From assembly GCF_001468265.1 (NCBI RefSeq), contig NZ_LNRZ01000014.1, positions 1-60,597 on the forward strand: a DNA stretch of 60,597 nucleotides. Reading direction: 5' to 3'. Every line of letters begins with the position of its first letter. Position 1 is the stretch's first letter. A program made the translations under genes and the position numbers. A model generated the notes under the pieces. That model was not told the origin of the DNA and made no database searches. It saw only the letters and a program-made list of their open reading frames with translations. Source of the stretch: Sphingopyxis sp. H050. Lineage in GTDB: Bacteria > Pseudomonadota > Alphaproteobacteria > Sphingomonadales > Sphingomonadaceae. Below, piece after piece: positions 36,441 to 44,132 of the stretch.

Positions 36441-37883
36441 TTGGCCGGGGAATTGACGATCCTTGTTGTTTCGCGCGACGATGCGCTGATCAGCGCGGCG
36501 CGAGCTGGGCTGAAGGAGCGAGCAGATTACCGGCTGGTCATAGCTGAGGACGGCAAGGCCGCGCAGGAGCGGCTCAACGACATCGAAGTACACCTCTTGC
36601 TTTGCGATCTCGACACGGTGGACGATGCCCAGGACAACATACTGACACGCGCGCGCGTGTCACATCCGGGGGTTTGTCGAATTGCGGTCTCTTCGCAGAA
36701 TCGCGACGAAGCTGACAGCGAGGCAGTCCGTCGCTCTGCCGCCTATCTCTATCTGTTCAAGCCGCTAACACCTCATCAGATTGCGCTCATGGTAAAGCGC
36801 AGCCTGGAAATGAACGAACTTTCGCGACGCCATCGCCTTCTTTCGCGTGAACTGAAGATTTCGGTCGATGACCAGATCTTCGAGGAACGCGTGGATATGT
36901 CAGTCAAGGGCGGTTACTCGCAATTCGAGAAGCTCGTTTATGCCAGCGCCAAGATGGCTGATTTGATCGTTGAAGCGCGCAAGGCGGCGGTTACCGATCT
37001 GCCAGTCCTCATCGAGGGCGACACCGGGACGGGCAAGGAACTGCTGGCGCGAGCGATCCATTTCAACTCTACACGTGTCGATTCTCCGATCCATGTACAG
37101 AATTGCGGCGGTATGCTGGATTCCACGCTCCATTCCGAATTGTTCGGACATGTGCGGGGGGCTTACACCGGAGCCACCGCAGACCGGCTTGGGCTGTTCC
37201 GTGCCGCAGATGGCGGAACGGTGTTCCTTGACGAAATTTCAGATGTTTCGCCGAGTTTCCAGGTCAGCCTGCTGCGCTTCCTTCAGAATGGCGAGGTTAA
37301 ACCGCTAGGGTCGGACAAGTTGTTGCATGCCAATGTCCGGATCATTGCGGCGTCGAACCGGCCGCTTCTGGAAATGGTCGAAAAAGGCGAATTTCGGCGT
37401 GACCTGTATTATCGTCTCAAAGGCTTTTCGCTGAGCATCCCGGCGCTGCGAGACAGGCGGGAGGATATTCCTGTTCTTACAGATTTCTTCATCGAGAAAT
37501 ATGCCGGAGTAGTCGGCCGCAGGGTAATTGGCATTACGCAGAGTGCGCTCGACAGGCTGCAGGCTCATCAATATCCAGGCAATGTCCGGGAACTGGAAAG
37601 CGAGATCAGGCGCGCGGTGGCGCTGGCTGAAAATGGTGGTTACATTACAGAGCGTAACCTTTCGGCCGTGTTTGATAATCTCGTTGTTGCCCCGGATGTC
37701 GGCCAGCAGGCGGAAATGGAAGGCGGCACACTCAAGGAGATGGTCGAGCGTCTGGAGCAACGGGTCGTGGTAGGTGCACTCACCCGTTTTCGCTGGAACC
37801 AGAGCAAGACTGCCGACGCGCTGGGGCTATCCCGCGTGGGCCTGGCCAACAAGATCAAGCGCTACGGTCTGCATGATGGCTGA
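36441..37883 (+). CDS. hupR: HupR/HoxA-type sigma-54-dependent response regulator
   Basis: A 480-residue NtrC-family activator with three domains. The receiver (residues 1-120) keeps the acidic pair in VVSRDD, the phospho-acceptor aspartate in LLLCDLDT and the lysine in YLFKPL. The AAA+ domain has Walker A EGDTGTGKELLARAI and the sigma-54 contact loop GAYTGAT (Y in place of F). A FIS-type helix-turn-helix ends it (NQSKTADALGLSRVGLANKI). In other bacteria HoxA or HupR activates hydrogenase promoters. TTG 36441 is chosen because GGAGG lies 5 bases upstream. No cognate kinase gene is nearby. Confidence 0.88.
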   Translation: MAGELTILVVSRDDALISAARAGLKERADYRLVIAEDGKAAQERLNDIEVHLLLCDLDTVDDAQDNILTRARVSHPGVCRIAVSSQNRDEADSEAVRRSAAYLYLFKPLTPHQIALMVKRSLEMNELSRRHRLLSRELKISVDDQIFEERVDMSVKGGYSQFEKLVYASAKMADLIVEARKAAVTDLPVLIEGDTGTGKELLARAIHFNSTRVDSPIHVQNCGGMLDSTLHSELFGHVRGAYTGATADRLGLFRAADGGTVFLDEISDVSPSFQVSLLRFLQNGEVKPLGSDKLLHANVRIIAASNRPLLEMVEKGEFRRDLYYRLKGFSLSIPALRDRREDIPVLTDFFIEKYAGVVGRRVIGITQSALDRLQAHQYPGNVRELESEIRRAVALAENGGYITERNLSAVFDNLVVAPDVGQQAEMEGGTLKEMVERLEQRVVVGALTRFRWNQSKTADALGLSRVGLANKIKRYGLHDG

Positions 37884-37930
37884 CGTTGGTCTCATGCAGG
37901 AGCAGGAGCAGGAACGGGAGTGGCAGTGAA

Positions 37931-38146
37931 ATGGCAGACCGGGACAATGTTGTTCGCTTGCGTTTTTCCCGCATGCCCTATCCGGGGCAAGAGGCGCCAC
38001 AAGACCTCGGCTCGACAAAACTGACGCGAACAGCGGGTGCAGGACTTTCTGGTGCGCATGGCCATTGGTGCGGGCGCTGCAAAGGCATCTGGTATTCGGC
38101 GTTCGGCGAAGTTGAATGCCCGGTCTGCGGCAACCGGCACGGCTAG
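37931..38146 (+). CDS. small zinc-ribbon protein
   Basis: A 71-residue protein ending in a zinc-ribbon or rubredoxin-like unit: HWCGRCKGIWYSAFGEVECP followed by VCGN, two CxxC pairs 18 residues apart. The first 45 residues are basic and probably unstructured. It sits between the regulator and the sigma-54 promoter of the hydrogenase. Metal binding is likely; the role is unknown. The family is not one I can name. Confidence 0.55.
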   Translation: MADRDNVVRLRFSRMPYPGQEAPQDLGSTKLTRTAGAGLSGAHGHWCGRCKGIWYSAFGEVECPVCGNRHG

Positions 38147-38209
38147 CCTGAACGGTTGGCATACGCACCTCCTGCGGCTCCGACTGCAAAGAATGTTTCA
38201 AGGAGTGCG

Positions 38210-38226
38210 TGCAAAGTTTCTTTGCA
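38210..38226. promoter_or_regulatory. 17-bp palindrome, candidate enhancer of the hupSL promoter
   Basis: TGCAAAGTTTCTTTGCA has perfect 7-bp arms. It is centred about 70 bp upstream of the -24 GG, so near -95 from the expected start, the usual place of NtrC-family enhancer sites. A further half-site TGCAAAG lies at 38185-38191, 26 bp upstream. Confidence 0.7.
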
Positions 38227-38285
38227 TTTTCTTCGCCGAAAATATGAGCTTCATCATAAAATACTGAAAATGCTTTATTATTTTT

Positions 38286-38303
38286 CTGGCACGAATCATG
38301 CTT
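38286..38303 (+). promoter_or_regulatory. sigma-54 (-24/-12) promoter of hupSL
   Basis: CTGGCACGAATCATGCTT matches the RpoN consensus: GG at 38288-38289 and GC at 38300-38301 separated by exactly 10 bases, with TGGCACG intact and TTGC changed to ATGC. The transcript should begin near 38312, about 63 bases before the hupS ATG. The AT-rich stretch between the enhancer and this element would suit IHF bending. Confidence 0.8.
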
Positions 38304-38374
38304 AATGTCCTCCCATAGCCCGCAGGGGCATTTGGCCGGTCGGGCACTCCGCCGGGAAGTTGGGAGACTGAGAA

Positions 38375-39337
38375 ATGGCGAATCTGTTGTGGCTTCAAGG
38401 CGGTGCGTGCTCTGGCAACACCATGTCCTTCCTTAATGCCGAGGAGCCCAGCGCATGCGATCTGGTGACGGATTTTGGCATCAATGTCCTTTGGCATCCC
38501 TCGCTTGGCCTCGAGCTGGGTGAGAATGTCAAAGTCATGATGGAAAAGTGCCTTTCCGGCGAAATCCCGCTCGACATTTTCGTGTTCGAAGGCAGCGTCA
38601 TCAATGCGCCCAACGGTACCGGCGAATGGAATCGCTTCTGTGGCCGCCCGATGAAAGACTGGGTGGCAGATCTTTCTGCCAAGGCGCAATTTGTTGTGGC
38701 AATCGGCGATTGCGCCACCTGGGGCGGCATCCCGGCAACGGCGCCGAACCCGTCTGAAAGCGAAGGCTTGCAGTTCCTCAAGCGGGCCAAGGGTGGAGCG
38801 CTGGGCGAAGGCTTCACGTCTCAGGCTGGCCTTCCGGTCATCAATATTCCCGGCTGCCCCGCTCACCCTGACTGGGTAACGCAGATCCTTGTCGCCGTTG
38901 CCACGGGCCGCGCGGGCGACCTGACGCTGGACGAATTCCATCGGCCAAAGACCTTCTTCTCCAGCTTCACGCAGACGGGCTGCACCCGCAACATGCACTT
39001 CGCCTACAAGGTCTCGACCACGGCCTTCGGTCAGCGCAAGGGCTGCCTCTATTACGATCTGGGGTGCCGCGGCCCGATGACTCACAGCCCCTGCAACCGC
39101 ATTCTGTGGAACCGCGTTTCGTCCAAGACCCGTGCTGGCATGCCCTGCCTTGGCTGTACGGAACCGGAATTCCCCTTCTTCGATCTCGCCCCAGGAACTG
39201 TCTTCAAGACCCAGACTGTGATGGGCGTGCCGAAGGATCTGCCGCTAGGGGTTGATCGTACCGGCTACGTCAAGCTCACAGCTGCCGCCAAGGGTGCGGC
39301 TCCGGCGTGGGCCGAAGAGGATATCTTCGTCGTCTGA
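38375..39337 (+). CDS. hupS: group 2a-type [NiFe]-hydrogenase small subunit
   Basis: A 320-residue electron-transfer subunit without Tat signal, so the enzyme is cytosolic-facing. The N-terminus NLLWLQGGACSGNTMSFLN is the form seen in group 2a HupS and Huc, with Asn15 where most hydrogenases have a cluster cysteine. Other cluster positions include IGDCATWGG, IPGCPAHPDW, QTGCTRN, GCLYYDLGCRGP, SPCN and MPCLGCTEPEFPFFD. It lacks the C-terminal membrane anchor of group 1 enzymes. It passes electrons from the NiFe site to a downstream acceptor. It is the first gene after the sigma-54 promoter. Confidence 0.93.
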   Translation: MANLLWLQGGACSGNTMSFLNAEEPSACDLVTDFGINVLWHPSLGLELGENVKVMMEKCLSGEIPLDIFVFEGSVINAPNGTGEWNRFCGRPMKDWVADLSAKAQFVVAIGDCATWGGIPATAPNPSESEGLQFLKRAKGGALGEGFTSQAGLPVINIPGCPAHPDWVTQILVAVATGRAGDLTLDEFHRPKTFFSSFTQTGCTRNMHFAYKVSTTAFGQRKGCLYYDLGCRGPMTHSPCNRILWNRVSSKTRAGMPCLGCTEPEFPFFDLAPGTVFKTQTVMGVPKDLPLGVDRTGYVKLTAAAKGAAPAWAEEDIFVV

Positions 39338-39398
39338 TTCATGAGGGTTCATGGCGCGCAGCGAAGCGCGCCGCACACAGAATTTCGGGAGAATTACA

Positions 39399-40994
39399 AT
39401 GGCAGCTACACAAACCCTCGACATTTCGCCCGTTGGCCGGGTGGAGGGCGACCTTGATGTCCGCGTCGACATCGAGAACGGGATCGTCACCAATGCATGG
39501 ACGCAAGCGGAAATGTTCCGCGGCTTCGAAGTCATCCTCAAGAACAAGGATCCACAGGCCGGGCTTGTCGTTACGCCTCGTGCTTGCGGCATCTGCGGTG
39601 CCTCGCACCTGTCCTGTGCTGCCTGGGCACTCGATTCCGCCTGGGGTACCACCGTTCCGCGTAACGCGATCCTTGCCCGCAATCTCGGGCAAATCGTCGA
39701 AACACTCCAGTCAATCCCGCGACATCACTATGGTCTGTTCATGATCGACTACACCAACCAGAACTATGCGAAGTCCAAGTTCTACGAAGAAGCGGTGAAG
39801 CGCTATGCGCCCTTCACAGGGACCTCCTATGAAGCGGGTGTGACCATTTCGGGCCGCCCGGTAGAAATCTATGCCCTGCTTGGCGGGCAGTGGCCGCATT
39901 CTTCCTTCATGGTTCCTGGCGGCGTGATGTGCGCCCCGACCCTGACCGACGTGACCCGCGCCTGGTCGATCCTGGAGCACTTCCGCCGCAACTGGATCGA
40001 ACCGTTGTTCCTTGGTTGCTCGATGGAGCGCTATGAGGAAATCACCACGTACGATCAACTGATGGCGTGGCTTGATGAGCGGCCGGAACACGCGAATTCC
40101 GATCTCGGCATGTTTATCCGCATGTCGCTCGACATCGGACTGGAGAAATATGGCACTGGCCACGGCAAGTTCATCTCGTGGGGCTATCTCCCGCATGAAG
40201 ACCGTTACAACAACCCCACGATTGAAGGCCGCAACAGCGCCGTGATCATGAAATCGGGGACGTTCGACGGTGCCAGCGGCGCGTTCAAGCTGATGGATCA
40301 GGGCAATGTCCGCGAGGACATGCAGCGCGCGTGGTACAACGAAGGGGACGATATCCACCCATTCGACCGGACGACGATGCCAATCGCGAAAAACGACATC
40401 GATACTGATGGCAAATACAGCTGGTCGACTGCCGTTCGCCACGCCGAACATGGTCGTCTTGAGGCCGGCCCGCTCGCGCGGCAGCTGATCGCTGGTGGCG
40501 ATCATGGCGAGGCCTGGCAACACAGTGATGGACTGGTGCTCGACATGTATCGCAAGCTTGGCGGCGCTTCGACCTACCTGCGCCACTTCGCCCGCCTGCA
40601 TGAGCTGTGCAAGCTATACCGCGAAGCCGAACGCATCCTGCGCGAGTTCCGTCTCAACGATGAATGGTACATCAAGCCTACTGAGCGCGATGGCCAGGGA
40701 TGGGGCGCGACCGAGGCTGCGCGTGGCGCCTTGTGCCACTGGATCGACGTGCGCGATGGCAAGATCCACAATTACCAGATCATCGCTCCGACCACATGGA
40801 ATGTCGGCCCGCGTGCGAGCAATGGCGAGTTGGGACCGATCGAGGAGGCACTCATCGGCACCCCGATTACAAATACTGCCGATCCGGTTGAAGTCGGACA
40901 TGTCTGCCGTTCCTACGACAGCTGCCTGGTTTGTACGGTCCACGCACACGATGCGAAAACGGGCGAGGAACTGGCGCGCTTCCGCACAGCTTGA
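39399..40994 (+). CDS. hupL: group 2a-type [NiFe]-hydrogenase large subunit
   Basis: A 531-residue catalytic subunit that splits H2. The N-terminal nickel ligands are C63 and C66 in RACGICGASH (L1), preceded by FRGFEVILKNKDP. The C-terminal ligands lie in SYDSCLVCTVH (L2), where the usual DPC proline is serine. Sixteen residues follow the histidine and would be cut off by the protease encoded downstream. ATG 39399 is chosen because GGGAG precedes it; the frame is open from 39351. The 61-bp gap to hupS suggests co-transcription. Confidence 0.95.
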   Translation: MAATQTLDISPVGRVEGDLDVRVDIENGIVTNAWTQAEMFRGFEVILKNKDPQAGLVVTPRACGICGASHLSCAAWALDSAWGTTVPRNAILARNLGQIVETLQSIPRHHYGLFMIDYTNQNYAKSKFYEEAVKRYAPFTGTSYEAGVTISGRPVEIYALLGGQWPHSSFMVPGGVMCAPTLTDVTRAWSILEHFRRNWIEPLFLGCSMERYEEITTYDQLMAWLDERPEHANSDLGMFIRMSLDIGLEKYGTGHGKFISWGYLPHEDRYNNPTIEGRNSAVIMKSGTFDGASGAFKLMDQGNVREDMQRAWYNEGDDIHPFDRTTMPIAKNDIDTDGKYSWSTAVRHAEHGRLEAGPLARQLIAGGDHGEAWQHSDGLVLDMYRKLGGASTYLRHFARLHELCKLYREAERILREFRLNDEWYIKPTERDGQGWGATEAARGALCHWIDVRDGKIHNYQIIAPTTWNVGPRASNGELGPIEEALIGTPITNTADPVEVGHVCRSYDSCLVCTVHAHDAKTGEELARFRTA

Positions 40995-41005
40995 TATCGG
41001 GCCGC

Positions 41006-41040
41006 CGGGTGGGAGGACGCTGTGAGGTGTCTCCCACCCG
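41006..41040 (+). other. 10-bp stem hairpin after hupL
   Basis: CGGGTGGGAG pairs with CTCCCACCCG around a 15-base loop, 11 bases after the hupL stop. No T-run follows, so it probably stabilises the hupSL message or reduces read-through into the accessory genes, rather than terminating fully. Confidence 0.5.
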
Positions 41041-41083
41041 AGGCTGCGAATAGAATAACAACCCGTTGGGAGAATGCGCCGGA

Positions 41084-41464
41084 ATGACTGGCGACAACAC
41101 CGAATTGCAGCGCCAGCGCGAATGGCTCCTGTCCCGGTATGGCGTGGTGCCTTCAGAGGCCGATCATGCGACACTTCTGCGCATGATCGAGGATTATCTC
41201 AACGAAGGGCTGGAAACGCAGGTTGAGCCATTTCCCGAAACCGACCGCGAGTTTTCAGGCATTCTTGACGAGTTAAGGGCGCTCGACCCGGATGATCTAA
41301 GGGCCAAGCTCGACATTTCCGGCTGGTTGCTTCGCCCGTACGGGGCAGACGAGATGCGCTGTCAGGAATGCATGTATTATCTGGTCCACAGGCGCTGGTG
41401 TGACCTGCCGGAGCTAAGCTTGCCCGCCGAGCCCGAATGGTGGTGTCGCCTCTGGCGCATTTGA
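41084..41464 (+). CDS. Cys-motif hydrogenase-associated protein, copy 1
   Basis: A 126-residue protein. The C-terminus has CQECMYYLVHRRWCDLPELS and ends EPEWWCRLWRI, with four cysteines at a spacing shared with the next gene. The N-terminal 85 residues are acidic and helical. ATG 41084 is preferred over an upstream alternative start. The two tandem copies differ mainly in their N-termini. Metal or FeS binding, or contact with the hydrogenase, is a reasonable guess from the cysteine pattern and the operon; no named family is recognised. Confidence 0.7.
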   Translation: MTGDNTELQRQREWLLSRYGVVPSEADHATLLRMIEDYLNEGLETQVEPFPETDREFSGILDELRALDPDDLRAKLDISGWLLRPYGADEMRCQECMYYLVHRRWCDLPELSLPAEPEWWCRLWRI

Positions 41465-41475
41465 AGGAGTTGCGC

Positions 41476-41793
41476 ATGGCCACTGATGCAGACGAAACCC
41501 TACGGCGGGAGATCGCGGGTCTTCTGGCTGGCGGCCTTGAAACCGAAGTCTTCCCCAGAGCCGAAGACTCCGCGCAGGTCAACGCGATCGTGTCCCGCCT
41601 GCAATCGGAAGGCAAGGACCTTGCTTCCAAACTTGTGATTGCCGGGTTTACAGATCACACCATCACGGCTGATGAACTGGAACAGCCCTGCGAAACCTGC
41701 ATGTATTACCTTATCAAGCGCCGTTTCTGTGATCTGCCTGAACTTATGCTGCCGGTTGAACCCGAGTGGTCGTGCCGCCTGTGGCGAATTTAG
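41476..41793 (+). CDS. Cys-motif hydrogenase-associated protein, copy 2
   Basis: A 105-residue paralogue of the preceding protein: CETCMYYLIKRRFCDLPELM and an end in EPEWSCRLWRI. AAGGAG precedes the ATG at 41476. All four cysteines, both arginines of the RR pair and the terminal CRLWRI are conserved between the copies, which implies that the C-terminal domain is the functional unit. The protease gene that follows overlaps its end in another frame. Confidence 0.7.
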   Translation: MATDADETLRREIAGLLAGGLETEVFPRAEDSAQVNAIVSRLQSEGKDLASKLVIAGFTDHTITADELEQPCETCMYYLIKRRFCDLPELMLPVEPEWSCRLWRI

Positions 41794-42266
41794 ACGCACC
41801 TGCCACTGCGATCATTGGCTGCGGCAATATCAATCGCGGTGATGACGGGGCTGGTCCGGCCGTCATCGCCCGGCTTGCTGCTGAAGATTTGCCGTCTGAT
41901 GTAGCGCTGCTGGATGCCGGCACTGATGGGATGGCAGTGATGTACCGTGCGCGCGGGGCGCAGCAGCTTATCGTGATCGATGCAAGGGAGCCCGAAGGCA
42001 AGCCGGGGGCTATCTACGAGGTTCCCGGCGATGTGCTGGCGGCAGAACCGGTCCATGGCGTGGGTCTTCACGCGTTCCGTTGGGACAACGCCCTGTTTGT
42101 GGGACGCAAGATCTTTGGCGATGACTTCCCTTCTGATGTGCAAGTCTATCTGATCGAAGCGCAGACGCTGGACTATGCCACCGAGCTTTCCGGGCCGGTA
42201 GTTGCAGCGGTCGAGAAGGTGGCGGCCAAGATCGCGGCGCGGCTCGTCATCGCCCCCGAGGCTTAA
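41766..42266 (+). CDS. hupD: hydrogenase maturation protease (HupD/HyaD/HupW type)
   Basis: A 166-residue endopeptidase that removes the C-terminal peptide of the large subunit after nickel insertion. Family motifs are IIGCGNINRGDDGAGPAVI with the metal-binding aspartate, LLDAGTDGMAVMY, and HAFRWDNAL with the histidine ligand. It starts inside the end of the preceding paralogue. Its target is presumably the HupL tail beginning at AHDAKTG. Confidence 0.9.
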   Translation: MVVPPVANLDAPATAIIGCGNINRGDDGAGPAVIARLAAEDLPSDVALLDAGTDGMAVMYRARGAQQLIVIDAREPEGKPGAIYEVPGDVLAAEPVHGVGLHAFRWDNALFVGRKIFGDDFPSDVQVYLIEAQTLDYATELSGPVVAAVEKVAAKIAARLVIAPEA

Positions 42267-42269
42267 GTC

Positions 42270-42581
42270 ATGGAGCAGACCATCTCGGTCGCGCGCGGGA
42301 CGATCCGGTTTCCCGCAGGCCTGGTCGCTACCTATTTCTCGGGCATCGATGCAGTTGCGGTGCTGATCGATGGCGCGACCTTGCGGATTTTGCCGGTGTT
42401 TCACGCGGCGGCCGGAGGAGCGCTGTTGAAACAACGCAATGCTCAGGGTGATCGGGTAGTTGGCGCTTTCGATGTGTTCGAGGCGCACGGCCTGGCCGAC
42501 TTCGAGGCGCAGGACGTCCCCGTAAGGTGGTCAAGCGGAGATGCGGCGCTTCTTGCGGACCTCCCCGTAACTGATAACTAA
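42270..42581 (+). CDS. hypothetical hydrogenase-operon protein
   Basis: A 103-residue protein with alternating hydrophobic residues suggesting a beta-rich fold (TISVARGTIRFPAGLVATYF, then VAVLIDGATLRILPVF). It starts 3 bases after the protease stop, so it belongs to the operon. No cysteine or membrane segment is present. No family is recognised. Confidence 0.6.
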   Translation: MEQTISVARGTIRFPAGLVATYFSGIDAVAVLIDGATLRILPVFHAAAGGALLKQRNAQGDRVVGAFDVFEAHGLADFEAQDVPVRWSSGDAALLADLPVTDN

Positions 42582-42677
42582 GTTTACATAACGAAAAACT
42601 GGTAGACAATTTACCCGGCGCTCGTTTTAAGGGCTGCAGGCCCGAATCCGATCAAGGGGAGGCCGGGGAGAGTCGGG
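42582..42677 (+). promoter_or_regulatory. possible internal promoter before the TPR gene
   Basis: A 96-bp gap, long for this tightly packed cluster. TTTACA and ACAATT are spaced 17 bp apart and could form a weak sigma-70 promoter. A small GGGC-GCCC hairpin follows. The following genes might thus be expressed separately from hupSL. Confidence 0.3.
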
Positions 42678-43676
42678 ATGGTTGCGCTCAGTCGCACAGA
42701 GGATCAGCTGGCGGCCGCCTTGAAGGTGGTGGAGGAAAGTGACGCTTCGGTTATCGAGAAAGCCGAAATGCTCATGGAAATTGCCATGGGTCTGCAACAG
42801 CGGCCGAAGGAAGCCGACGACCTGCTGGCAGCCATCGAACTCTATGAACAGGCAATCCATCAGTGCGGAGACCAGGATGCACTGCTGACTGCCCGGATTC
42901 GTGCGCGAATGGCCACGGCGCTCATGGCAATTCCTTCCGAAATTGCCGCACCGATCGAACAGGCTCGTGACTTGCTGAAACAGGCAACACCGGTCCTGGC
43001 GGAGGGAGGCAGCGGCGAAGAGGTGGCTGAAGCGGAAATGAACCTTGGCCTCGCCCTGCAGACTCTTGCAGGCGCAGGCATGGCACGAATTACAGATGCA
43101 ATATCCGCCTATCAGCGATCGCTGCGGACGTTCAACAAGCTGCGTCATCCACGCGAATATGCCATTCTGAACAACAATCTGGCGACCGCCTTCCTCTCCG
43201 TTCCGATTACGAGCGAAAGCGGCAAGATCAGCGAAGCGCTGGCGGTGCAATCATTTGAAGAAGGACTTTCGGCGGTCAATCTGATCGATCAGCCGATGGA
43301 ATATGCAATGCTGCAGAACAATCTGGGCAATGCGCTGCAATATGCATCATCGAGCCACCGGGTCGAGAACGGTTTCCGTGCGCTGGAGGCCTATGACGAG
43401 GCGTTGAAGGTGCGCCAGCGGGACAACACTCCGCTTGAATATGCCAACACCATAGCGAACAAGGCCAATTGCCTTTGCAACCTCCCTGACGATCCGGAAG
43501 ACGGAGAAGCAGGCAATCCACGCAACATCGCGCAGGCGATCAAGCTGCTGCGCGAAGCGCGCGAAATATTTGCCGCTTCCGGAGCGCAGGACCGGGCCGA
43601 GAGCGCGGCGCAAACGATCATCGAACTTGAAATGGCAGTGCGCGGCGAACCCTCGCGCGCCAACGGCGGATTTTAG
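42678..43676 (+). CDS. TPR-repeat hydrogenase-associated protein
   Basis: A 332-residue helical-repeat protein. At least five TPR-like units can be seen, for example ADDLLAAIELYEQAIHQC, ITDAISAYQRSLRTFNK and GFRALEAYDEALKVRQR. Several units contain AILNNNLATAF or AMLQNNLGNAL. It has no signal or membrane helix. TPR proteins act as assembly or docking scaffolds. One lies in the operons of some group 2a hydrogenases, which fits a role in assembling or positioning the enzyme. Confidence 0.75.
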   Translation: MVALSRTEDQLAAALKVVEESDASVIEKAEMLMEIAMGLQQRPKEADDLLAAIELYEQAIHQCGDQDALLTARIRARMATALMAIPSEIAAPIEQARDLLKQATPVLAEGGSGEEVAEAEMNLGLALQTLAGAGMARITDAISAYQRSLRTFNKLRHPREYAILNNNLATAFLSVPITSESGKISEALAVQSFEEGLSAVNLIDQPMEYAMLQNNLGNALQYASSSHRVENGFRALEAYDEALKVRQRDNTPLEYANTIANKANCLCNLPDDPEDGEAGNPRNIAQAIKLLREAREIFAASGAQDRAESAAQTIIELEMAVRGEPSRANGGF

Positions 43677-43682
43677 AGAACA

Positions 43683-43895
43683 ATGGAGGTGAATTTGCTC
43701 GTAATTTTACTGCTGGCCCTAGTGGCCGGAATAGCAGGGGCTCTTGTCGGCGGCGCGCTCTCGGGCCTGAAGATTGGCGGGGCTGCGCTGGGCAAGCAAC
43801 TGGCAGCCCAACTGGGCGGGCTATACGGCCTGCTCGCCGGAGTTCCCGGTGTAGTCATGGGACTCGCCGTGCTGTTTTTCATGCAATCGGCCTGA
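43683..43895 (+). CDS. tiny glycine-rich membrane protein 1
   Basis: A 70-residue protein, nearly all hydrophobic: a first helix (LLVILLLALVAGIAGALVGGAL), a short polar linker (LKIGGAALGKQL) and a second helix (LLAGVPGVVMGLAVLFF). A strong GGAGG at 43686 could instead initiate at the TTG at 43695. It overlaps no other gene and sits directly before a second tiny membrane protein. In Huc, a small membrane-associated subunit (HucM) conducts quinone to the enzyme; these genes are candidates for a similar job. Confidence 0.6.
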   Translation: MEVNLLVILLLALVAGIAGALVGGALSGLKIGGAALGKQLAAQLGGLYGLLAGVPGVVMGLAVLFFMQSA

Positions 43896-43906
43896 GGGAG
43901 ACTACC

Positions 43907-44128
43907 ATGTTTGATATGGTTTTCAGTTCAACCAAGTTGTTTTTTCAGGGCAAGCTGTTCCAGGATACGGCCCTCGCCATCCGTCTACTTGTGACCGGGG
44001 CTGCCGCAGCTACCGTTGCAACTGTATTGGTTGGCATGGTTGCACCACTATGGGGAGCGGCGATTGCCGGGGGCCTGGTGGGCGGCTTGCTTCAGCCTTA
44101 CCTCTACCGGAACATCAAGTACGCCTGA
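43907..44128 (+). CDS. tiny glycine-rich membrane protein 2
   Basis: A 73-residue protein with an amphipathic start (MFDMVFSSTKLFFQGKLFQD) and two hydrophobic helices (AIRLLVTGAAAATVATVLVGM and LWGAAIAGGLVGGLLQPYLY). GAGGGAGA precedes the ATG. It lies between membrane protein 1 and the NifU-Rieske gene. No named family is recognised. Confidence 0.6.
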   Translation: MFDMVFSSTKLFFQGKLFQDTALAIRLLVTGAAAATVATVLVGMVAPLWGAAIAGGLVGGLLQPYLYRNIKYA

Positions 44129-44132
44129 TCCG

